64,000 nt of DNA from Zygnema cylindricum. Lineage: Eukaryota > Streptophyta > Zygnematophyceae > Zygnematales > Zygnemataceae. The notes under the pieces were generated by a model. It searched no databases. It was not told the origin of the DNA and saw only the letters and a program-made list of their open reading frames with translations. Each line of letters starts with the position of its first letter. Position 1 is the first letter of the stretch. The translations under genes and the position numbers were made by a program. Below are positions 47,011 through 56,805 of this stretch, piece after piece. The stretch is taken from assembly GCA_037447655.1 (NCBI GenBank), contig JBBHKE010000934.1, forward strand, positions 47,995 to 111,994, read 5' to 3'.

Positions 47011-48052
47011 TGAAATTCTGTGGTCTCCATTGACCCACAGAATGAGCAGCCTATGTAAAGCCTCTAGGATAATATTTGCCCCTTCTACTTTCCCGCTGAA
47101 TAAGCGCCACCCAGGCACACAAATATTCTGACCACTCTCACCCTTGTGAGGAGAAGACTCCCCTGAGTCAAACGCAAAAAGAATCACTGAATTTGCTCAC
47201 CCGAGCAGTAAGTTATGGCTGGTCAAAGATGACCGTTTGCCATTTATACAGGGTGCTCTCTGGGAGAGGCAGCTACCTACCCAAAATTTTCTAAGTCCTA
47301 TTCCCCCTCTAAAACTCTATCTACTGAAGTATGGCACCAATCAAATTACTGTGTCGTACAGAAAAGTACAGGTGCCGGTGTACTTTCTGTACGGCCATTG
47401 TACGACTTGGCCAAAATGTCGACACGTGACAAATCAAGATTAGTTCCTGTAATCTCTGGAATTCCCGTAATCCAATGTTATCACGCCGCGTGTCATCTAA
47501 CGTGGCAAAGACCGTAAAACGCCAAAAATGCCTTTTCCGTGATCGCGGCGCCTATCGCGGCCGTCCGATCAAAACCGGTTATAATCCTAGCCGATGAAAT
47601 TCGAAGCGCGGTATTTGTTTCGCTATCGAAACAAATGCGCGGTATCCGTTCTGTCCCCATACCGTACTTCGTACTAAATCAAACTGTATCTATGCCCTAA
47701 GTATCTATTCGCCGTTAAACGAATTAATCTACATGTGACGATTTATATATTTATCAAACCCTATATATCGTAATATATGTCCTAGACTTAACGGCTAGAG
47801 CTAACTGCTACGGTATCTTGACGGACGGCAGGGACCAGGATCAATTCCTGGGTCCGTCAACTATCTTTTGTTAAGTCTACCTAATTTACCCCCTGTCTTT
47901 TCTATAGAGCTTCGGCAGCCATGGCTCTAGCTCCCTATCTAGCCTTCAGTGACTACAACAAGTGTGGGGGCTTGGAGAGGGGAGTTAGAGGCAGACTGCC
48001 TCTGCCTTTTTATATCCTATTTACAAACCTAGAAAATTCACAAATATCAACA
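47011..48052 (-). repeat. LTR of subfamily B2, complete
   Basis: 1042 bp, TGTTGATATT...CAGAATTTCA on the minus strand. It is the complete counterpart of 10611-11503. It meets LTR A tail to tail, with only 3 bp between. The flanks TGTAG (left of LTR A) and TAACT (right) do not match. Confidence 0.82.
47781..47858 (+). other. tRNA-like block inside LTR B2, second copy
   Basis: TAGACTTAACGG is followed by GGACCAGG-ATCAATT-CCTGGGTCC, a strong hairpin with a 7-nt loop at the B-box position. Confidence 0.45.
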
Positions 48053-48069
48053 TAACTATCAACTTAATT

Positions 48070-48300
48070 GTCCAATTTCAGTGATTCTTGTTGCTACGGA
48101 CTCAGGGGAGTCGAAGCTACACAGGGGTGTAGTCGGTCAAAGTCTTTGCTTTTCTGGGTGGCTGCAATTCTAACGGAAAGTCAAAGTGGGTGAATATGTC
48201 CAAATCTCATATTCTAACTTTGCATTCTGTGGTGGAACTGACCACACAGAAAGTGTTATTTCACAATGGTGAAGCTATATTGGGGTTCTGATTGTCAAGG
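48070..48300 (+). repeat. fragment of a third related LTR
   Basis: Resembles the 3' part of LTR A/B2 in plus orientation: GACTCAGGGGAGTC, ACACAGGGGTGTAG-GGTCA, a CTGGGTGGC-like block and a CATTCTGTGGT...ACCACACAG inverted pair. No ends were identified. Confidence 0.55.
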
Positions 48301-48396
48301 GGTCAATCATTAAGGTTTATATCAAGTTGGAGTCGGCACTATCTAGATTAGCTTCTTTTTGATATGCGAATTAAAGTGACTAGGAATTAAGGGTAG

Positions 48397-48757
48397 TGTT
48401 GAAAAGAGGTAATTAATAGTTCACTTCCCTATTTTAGTTTTGTTTTACATGTAGAAATTGCTCATTTTGGTTAGTCTGCTGTTAATTAGCTGTTTCGTTA
48501 ATGTTTATATATTTATGAAACCCGTCACGTGTATCGTTTCGTAACGCCTTAATGGTTAAGGCGTTAGGCTACAAAGAATCTAGAGGTCACAGGTTCAAAT
48601 CTAGTCCTAGGCATCATTTTAGCCAAAATACCCTTAACTGCAAAAACTGCCACTTTCTAAATATGGCGGCAGCCATGGCGCGCCTTTGATCCTCACTCTC
48701 TTTCTTTAAAACAAAACTAAAATAGGGAAGTGAACTATTAATTACCTCTTTTCAACA
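48397..48757. mobile_element. 361-bp element with perfect 51-bp terminal inverted repeats
   Basis: The first 51 bases (starting TGTTGAAAAGAGG) are the exact reverse complement of the last 51 (ending CCTCTTTTCAACA). The middle holds TATTTATGAAACC, a tRNA-like block (48538-48620) and GGCAGCCATGGC. This is the same order of landmarks seen in the LTRs of the copia A/B2 superfamily. No matching target duplication is evident. I do not know a described family with this build. Confidence 0.7.
48538..48620 (+). other. tRNA-like block in the 361-bp element
   Basis: GCCTTAATGGTTAAGGCG (self-complementary ends, D-arm-like) is followed about 40 nt later by GGTTCAAATCT, a good B box. It is a candidate SINE head or tRNA relic. 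Confidence 0.45.
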
Positions 48758-49758
48758 GAGGGCGCGAAGGACCCTGGATGGATAATAGATACTAGAGCGT
48801 TAGCACACATGTGCTAGAACAAAGCCATCTTCAAAAATGTGAAAACAACGCCGGAGAAGAACATTTATTATGCTTGTGGAATGAGTGTTGAAACTTGTGC
48901 TATTGGTGATGTGTCTTTGCTAGTGGATTTGGAAGGCAAAGCAACTAAAAAAACTCTTCACAATGTCTTATTTGTGCCTGATTTTAAAAAAAAATCTGTT
49001 TTCTACGTCCTTGGTAGAAATTAAAGGCTTTGAGGTTAATTTGAAAAATGGTAAGCAGATTGTTAACAAAAATGGCAAAGTCGCAGTTACAGGTACTAGA
49101 GATAATAGCAAGATGTATTGAATGGATATGGCTAATACCTAGAAGAATGTTGTTTTGTACTCCGATGTTTTGCATTCAGATGAGTTGTGGCGTAAAAGAT
49201 TAGGCCATGTAAACTATGATAGTTTGAGAAAAATGGTACTTGCTGAACAAATAGAGGGTGTATCACTCACAGATCAGCTAGTCAAAACATGTGATATCTG
49301 CGCTTTAAGCAAAATCCACAGACTACCATTTCCTAAAGAGACTGAGCCTTGGTCAACAAAACTTTTACAGCAAATTCACTCGGATGTTTTTTGTCCTACG
49401 AAGGTTCTATCTGCCGGGGGGATGGAATATATGATCACCTTCAAAGATGATTTCTCCAGATTTACAAAAGTTTACTTCATGAAAGAAAAGAGTGAAGTGT
49501 TTGGTCACTTGAAACATTATAAAGCATGAGTTGAAAATCTTCATAATTTACCTATTTTGCAGCTTAGATCGGACAATTCTGGTGATTATACATCAAAAGA
49601 ATTTGAAACCTTTTTACTCTATGAAGGTATAAGTCATCTACTCACTCTTCCATATTCCCCCGAACAAAATAGGGTATCGGAGAGATTAAATAGAACTCTC
49701 ACGGAAAGATCTAGGTCGATGCTCGCACATAAAAATGTGGATCCGAAATTTTGGGTTC
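48758..49758 (+). pseudogene. copia protease-integrase fragment (D)
   Basis: It opens with protease sequence (GWIIDT, AHMC) containing stops. Then comes the GAG-pre-integrase motif (LWRKRLGHVNYDSLRKM, near 49185) with CDICALSKIHRLPF, and the integrase core with HSDVF, LRSDNSGDYTS and PEQNRVSERLNR. One stop (TGA at about 49528) breaks it. It ends after DPKFW at a junction with an oppositely oriented gag. Confidence 0.8.
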
Positions 49759-50430
49759 CCTTTCCTAAGCTCTATGGTGCTTTCTTTCACAAAAATCATT
49801 CCCACAGTGTCATCCCAATTCCAATTGCTATCTCCTATGTCCTGCAATCGGTTAATGATATTCTCATACTCTTCAGGTAGTTTCATCATTAATGTGTTCA
49901 CTCTTTGTCTCTCAGACCATGAGTTACCTGCACTCTCTAACTCTCCAAACAATGCTCCTAAATCATTGCAATAATTATCCATACTTCCTCCCTTATAAGT
50001 ATAAGCTGCAATCTTATTTTCTGCCAACTGTTGCTGCTGCAATGATCCACTCTTATATTTGTTAACTAGTGATATCCAAATCTGAGATGAAGATTTGACA
50101 TGCATAAGGGGAATGGCAATGCCCTTTACTACACTTTTAAGAATTAAGAGCTTAGCAACCTTGTCTTTGTAGTTCCACTTTTCATACTCTGATCTTTCGG
50201 TCTGAACCCTTGTCGTTGTTGCTGGTGGTGCTGCTGCCGGTATCGCCTTCGGCAATGGTGTTACTTGAGTTGCAACTCCTTCCTTTTCTCCTTCCATGAC
50301 AATCTCTTCTCCTTCCTCATCTTCATCCTCGGTGATGGTGGCAGCTGTTCTACCAACTGTAGAGGCGGAGGTGCCAGAAAAACGTGTCCCTCCAAACCCA
50401 GGTGGAGTGTTTTTTATGGAAAGCTTTAAG
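49759..50430 (-). pseudogene. copia gag fragment (E), opposite orientation
   Basis: The minus-strand frame encodes an acidic Glu/Asp N-terminal region (about 50297-50420) and then a UBN2-type Gag. Recognisable parts are a WNYKDKVAKLLI motif, IWISLVNKYKSGSLQQQQL, and an LPEEYENII motif, very similar to copia A Gag. It stops at about 49759, where the plus-strand integrase fragment D begins. Nothing of pol follows. Confidence 0.75.
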
Positions 50431-51183
50431 TCTCAGTAAATTTGTATGATGACAGGAAGACAAATCTACAAGGACACAGGTTTGCACTTAAAGCACTGTT
50501 TTATGTATCTTGGTTTGACACTTATATCCACATCCACATCACACATCAAGGGGAGACAACCCAGCTGCGATACAGCAACGCGATTGCGATACAACAACGC
50601 AGCTGCGATATCCCAACGTAGCTGCGACGCAGTGAGAACAAAGCACTAGCAACGATATTAAGACAACGCAACTGCGATTACATTTTATACGATCCGTACG
50701 GACGGCGCAACTGCAAATATTTAAGTATGATTCAATTTAGTAGAGAGCAGCTGCGATAGATATGAATCTAGTTAGATCGGCCGTAGCTTAGTGGTAGCTG
50801 AGTGATTGCTTTATATATTAGGGTTAGCTTGGCGGTTTGACATACCTCTCAGGTACACTTGTATCATAGTTAAAACACAAGTATAAGACTTATGACTCAG
50901 AACACAAAATGTTTCCAGATTTCGAAGTAGGAAACTACAGACAATTTTTGGGAAACTTCTGAGTATTATACCTTGAGTGTTGTCACGTCAATTATACTTT
51001 TGGAGTTGTAAGTGTTTATACTACTGTATATTCTGATAGAGTTTTGTGAGGTTTGGATGCATGTTTAATATTAGGTGAGCACTTTAAAAGAGCTGTTTGA
51101 TAAGATTCTTGATAGCTTCTGAGAGTGTATCATGTCTACTTCTACTACTATTGTTGCTCCTCCACCGGCACCAGTGGTTGTAG
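50430..51183. other. intergenic stretch with GCAGCTGCGAT repeats
   Basis: No gene is seen. 50560-50760 has repeated CAACGCAGCTGCGATA-like words resembling the GC-rich part of the gypsy LTR. At about 50780-50850 a TAGCTTAGTGGTAGC A-box-like sequence and a weak B-box-like sequence suggest another tRNA-related relic. Confidence 0.4.
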
Positions 51184-51308
51184 AACAACAACACAAACTA
51201 TTAGCAATAACAAGAATTGTTACCTAAATTACACAGCAGTTAGCGATAACAAGAATTGTTACCTAAATTACACAAACAATTAGCAATTATAAGGATAGTT
51301 ACCTAAAT
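51184..51308. repeat. 40-bp satellite, first three units
   Basis: Start of the long satellite array (see 52379-56116), separated from the rest by a solo LTR. Confidence 0.9.
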
Positions 51309-52378
51309 TGAAACTCTGAGACCTCCATATGTCCTGAGAGTGGACAGCTTTCAAAAAGCCTCTAGGATAACCCTGACCCCTTTGTGTTTCAGCAAGAATA
51401 GCTGCCACCCTGGCAAACAAAAACTCTGACCACCTTTACGCGTGTGAAGGGAAGACTCTCCTGAGTCGACAGCAAAAAGAATCTCTGAATTTGCTCCCTG
51501 GAGCAGTAAGTTATGGAGGGTCAAAGTTGACCTTTTGTACAAAAGCTCTCTAAGAGACAGGGTCCTATCTACCAATTTTTTCTAAGTCATATCTCTCTCA
51601 CAAACTCTATCTACTGATGTACAGAACCAATTATATTATACTTCCGTACACAAAAGTACAGCTGCCGGTGTACTATCTGTACGGAAACTGTACGACTTGG
51701 CCTAAAAGTCGACACATGTCATATCTAGGTTTGGTCCCGTAATTCCGTGGGATGCTGCGATCCAACGTAATTTTGCCACGTGTCATCCGATGTGGCGATG
51801 ACCACAAACCGCCAAGATTCTCTTCCGCAATCTCGGCTTTCTTCTCGGCCGTCCGATTGAATGCAGATTTCAATCGTAGCCGTTATAAATACATGCGCGG
51901 TATTTGTTTCGTTTAAAAAAATAAATGCGCGGTACTAGTTTCTTACACATAACGTAATCCGTACTTTTACATAACTTGATCTATGTATCCCGTAAACAGT
52001 TTAAGTTAAATGAATTATCCTACGTAACAATAAGTAAAACAATGTCAAACCCTATATCGTATATCGTTACACTTAGACTTAACAGATAGGACTACCGGCT
52101 ATCAGCTATCCAATAGTCCGCAAGTACCATGATCAAATCTTGATTCTGACATTAACCCTTTTAGTAAATAAAATTATCGGTAAATAAACTAATATATTTC
52201 CCGTAAACCGCTAGATAGTCTAGTAGGCTGCCATGGCTCGAGCTTCCACTCCAACTTCCCACTGACTACGACAAGTGTGGGAGTTAGAGAGAGAAGTTAG
52301 AGGTAGACTGCCTCGGCTTCTTTTTGTATTTTAATTTAGACCTAGAAAATACTTAAAAAGAAACCATTAACTTCTACA
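51309..52378 (-). repeat. solo LTR of copia A family with perfect target duplication
   Basis: 1070 bp, TGTAGAAG...GAGTTTCA on the minus strand, flanked by TAAAT on both sides (51304-51308 and 52379-52383). It inserted into a satellite unit. The absence of internal sequence and the intact 5-bp duplication indicate LTR-LTR recombination after insertion. A decayed tRNA-like block is near 52073-52150. Confidence 0.92.
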
Positions 52379-55300
52379 TAAATTACACAAACAGTTAGCG
52401 ACAACAAGAATTGTTACCTAAATTACACAAACAGTTAGCGCTAACACGAATTGTTATCTAACTTACACAAATTGTTAGAGCTAACAAGAATGGTGACCTA
52501 ACTTACACAAACTGTTAGCAATAACAGTAATTGTTACCTAAGTTACACAAACTGTTAGCGATAACAAGAATATTTACCTAAATTACACAAACAGTTAGCG
52601 ATAACAAGAATTGTTACCTAAATTACAAAAACTGTTAGCGATAACTAGAACTGTTACCTAAATTACAAAAACAATTAGCGATAACAAAATTGTTACCTAA
52701 ATTACACAAAAATTTAACGATAACAAGAATTGTTATCTAAATTATACAAATTACTAGCGATAACATGAATTGTAATCTAAATTACACAAATTGTTAACAC
52801 TATCATGAACTAATATCTAACATACACAAACTGTTAAAGATAACAGGAATTGTTAACTAAATAACACAAACTATTAGCGATAACAAGAATAGTTTTCTAA
52901 CTTACATAAACTATTAGAGCTAACAAGAATGGTTACCTAACTTACACAAACAGTTAGGGATAACACGAATTGTTACCTAAATTACAAATACAGTTAGCGA
53001 TAATAGGAATTGTTATCTAAATTACACAAATTGTTAACGATAACAATTTTTTTTATCTAAATTACACAAACCTGTTAGCGATACCAAGTTCTGTAATCTA
53101 ACTTACACAAACTTTTAGCCATAACAAGAATTCTTACCTAAATTTCACAAACAATTAGCAATAACAAGAATTATTTCCTAAATTACACAGATTGTTAGCG
53201 AAAACAAGAATTGTTACCTAAATGACACAAACAATTAGCGATAACATGAATTGTTTTCTAACTTACACAAACTGTTAGAGCTAACAAAAATGATTACCTT
53301 ACTTGCACAAACTGATAGCGCTAACATGAATTGTTATCTAACTTACACAAACTAATAGCGATAAAAAGAATTGTAACCTAAATTACACAAGCAGTTAGCG
53401 CTAACAATAATTGTTACATATATTACACAAAAAATTATCGGTAACAAATATTATTACCTAAATTACACAAACAATTAGCGATAACAAGAATTGTTACCTA
53501 AATTACACAAAGAGTTAGCAATAACAAGAATTGTTACTTTAATTACACAAACTGTTAGCGATAACAAGAATCGTTATCTAACTTTCACAAACTGTTAGCA
53601 CTAACAAGAATTGTTACCTTAATCCACAAACAGTTAGCGATAACAAGAATTGTTACCTAAATTACAGAAACGGTTAGCGATAACAGGAATTGTTACCTAA
53701 ATTATAGAAACTCTTAGTAATAACAAAAATTGTTACCTTAATTGCACAAACTGTTAGCCATAACAAGAATTGTTACCTAAATTACACAAACAATTAGCGA
53801 TAACATGATTTGATATCTTAAATACACAAACTGTTAGCGATAAACGGAAATTGTTACCTAAATTACACAAACAATTAGCGATAACAAGAATTATTACCTT
53901 AATTACACAAACTGTTAGTGATAACAGGAATTATTATCTAAATTACACAAACAGTTAGCGATAACAAGAAATGTTACTTAAATTACACATAGTGTTAGCG
54001 ATAACAATAATTATTATCTAACTTACACAAATTGTTAGGGATAACAGGAATTGTTACCTAAATTACACAAACAATTAGCGATAACAAGAATTGTTACCTA
54101 AATTACACAAACAGTTAGCGATAACAAGAACTGTTACCTAAATTACGCAAACAGTTAGCTATAATAGCAATTGTTACCTTAATAACATAAAAAGTTAGCG
54201 GTAACAAGAATTGTTACGTAGGTTACACAAACTGTTAGCGCTACCTAGAATTGTTACCTAAATTTCACAAACAGTTAGCGATAACATAAATTGTTACCTA
54301 AATTACAAAAGAGTTATCGATAATAGGAACTGTAATCTAAATTTCACAAACTGTTAGCCCTGACTCGAAATGTTATTTTACTTACACAAACTGTTACCAA
54401 TAACAGGAGGTTTGACCTAAATTACAGAAACAATTAGCGATAACAAAAATTGTTACCTAAATAACACAAACATTTAGCGATTAAAGGATTTTTCATCTGA
54501 ATTACACAAGTTGTTAACGATAACAATAACTTTTATCATACTTACACAAACTGTAAGCGATAACAAGAATTCTTACCTTAACTACACAAACAATTAGCGA
54601 TAACAAGAATTGTTACCTAAATGACACAAACAGTTAGCGATAACAAGAATTGTGACCTAGATTACAAAAACATTTAGCGATAACAATAATTGTTATCTAA
54701 CTTACACAAACTGTTAGCGCTAACAAGAATTGTTACATAAATTACACAAAGAGTTAGCGATATGAAGAATTGTTACCTAAATTACAAAAACAGTAAGCGA
54801 TAATAGGAATTGTTACCTAAATTACACAAACTGTTAGCGATAACAAGAATTGTTACCTAAATTACACAAACAGTTAGCGATAACAAAATAGTTACCTTAA
54901 TTACAAAAACTGTTAGCGATAACATGAATTGTTTTCTAACTTACACAAACAGTTAGAGCTAACAATAATAGTTACCTAACTTAAACAAAATGATTGCGCT
55001 AACATGAATTGTTATCTAACTCACATAAACTAATAGGGATAAAAATAATTGTTACCTAAATAAAAAAAACAGTTAGCGATAACAAGGATTGTTTTCTAAC
55101 TTACACAAACTGTTAGAGCAAACAAGTATTGTTACCAAAATTACAAAAAAAGTTAGGGATAATAGGAATTGTTACCTAAATTACACAAACTGTTAGCGAT
55201 AACAAGAATTGTTACCTAAATTACACAAACTTTTAGCGATAACAAGAATTGTAACCTAAATGACACAAACATTTAGAGATAACAATAATTGTTACCTAGA

Positions 55301-56116
55301 TTACAAAAACAGTTAGCGATAACAATAATTGTTATCTAACTTACACAAACTGTTAGCGCTAACAAGAATTGTTACCTAAATTACACAAAGAGTTAGCGAT
55401 ATGAAGAAGTGTTACCTAAATTACAAAAACAGTTAGCGATAATAGGAATTGTTACCTAAATTACACAAACTGTTAGCGATAACAAGAATTGTTACCTAAA
55501 TTACACAAATTGTTAGCGATAACAAGAATTGTTACCTAAATTACACAAACTGTTAGCGATAACAGAATTTGTTTTCTAACTTACATAAACTAATAGAGCT
55601 ACCAATAATAGTTACCTAACTTACACAAACTGATTGCGCTAACATGAATTGTTATCTAACTTACACAAACTAATAGGGATAAAAATAATTGTTACCTAAA
55701 TAACACAAATAGTTAGCGATAACAAGAATTGTTTTCTAACTTACACAAATTGTTAGAGCAAACAAGAATTGTTACCTAAATTACAAAAACAGTTAGCGCT
55801 AACAAGAATTCTTACCTAAATTACACAAACTTTTAGCCATAGCAAGAATTGTTACCTAAATTACCCAAAGAGTTAGCGATAATAGGAATTGTAATCTTAA
55901 TTACAAAAACTTTTAGCCCTAAGAAGAATTGTTATCTAACATACACAAACTATTAGCGATAATAGTAATTGTAACCTAAGTTACACAAACTGTTAGCGCT
56001 AACATTAATTGTTATGTAACATACACTAATTGTTAGTGATAACAAGAATTTTTACCTAAATTACACAAAAAATTAGCGATAACAAGAATTGTTACCTAAA
56101 TTACACAAACAATTAG
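52379..56116. repeat. 40-bp satellite array, main block (about 93 units)
   Basis: The consensus unit is exactly 40 bp. It contains TTAGCGATAACAAGAATTG..., in which TAACAAGAATTGTTA is a 6-bp stem with a 3-nt loop, bounded outside by TTAG and CTAA, which also pair. The other 13 bases are an A-rich linker around ACACAAACAG. Variants include GCTAAC for GATAAC, CTTACAC for ATTACAC, and GGAATT for AGAATT. A higher-order period of about 640 bp (16 units) is visible: blocks at 54680 and 55320 share the same succession of variants. No open frame or spacer exists. Confidence 0.95.
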
Positions 56117-56805
56117 TATTGAAAAGTAAGCTTTAGAAAGTCTTAGAAATTTGTGTCTAGGACTTAGAAAATTATTGGAATACTAATTGTTCAATATTGA
56201 CCAAATTTAGTATAGATTTTTTGTAGTATCTACACGAATAGTTATCTTTTAGTAAATTAGTGCGTAAGGGCGCTAAGAATGTGGACGTGATAAGAATCAC
56301 CCGGATTTTTAGGGTATAGATATTGTTAGTGGACAATTCTGGTCCAAACACTTAGATTTTTGTTAGTACAGTGTCTGGTGAACCATGTACATACGTTTTA
56401 GATGTTTTCTAAATCTTTTAGATGTTTTTTAGATCTTTTGAGTATTTAGTTCAATTAGGATTGATCAATTCAATACAGAATGTACATTCTACACAAGAAT
56501 TAAGGAAATGAGATCACTGAGTACAGTTTAAGGTGTTTTATGCTTTATTGTCTCTAATTTGCTTTTAGTACATGTTTGTTTGGTTGAAATACCTCTTTTG
56601 TTTGGAGTTACATATCTTACACTATAGATCTAGTCTTCTAGGCATTTCACTTTAGGTTTGCTTCCGCTAACATGTCTGATAATGGCTCAGCTCCTATTGC
56701 AAGTGCTCCTATTAGCCCTAGTGCTCCACTTGCTCCTGCTGGTGCAAGTGTGACTCCTAGTGGGAGTGGATCACAGCCGAGTCTTAATGCCCATGACCTT
56801 CAACA
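56117..56805 (+). repeat. 5' LTR of copia B
   Basis: 689 bp, from TATTGAAAAGTAAGC to CTTCAACA. The end CAACA and start TATTGAA would form a TGTTGAA/TTCAACA inverted pair if the second base were G. It carries the gag ATG at 56672, 134 bp before its end. Confidence 0.92.

Noticed and set aside
50780-50850. tRNA gene
   Set aside because: The A-box-like TAGCTTAGTGGTAGC is good, but the B box is poor and no cloverleaf can be drawn, so it is noted only as a possible relic.
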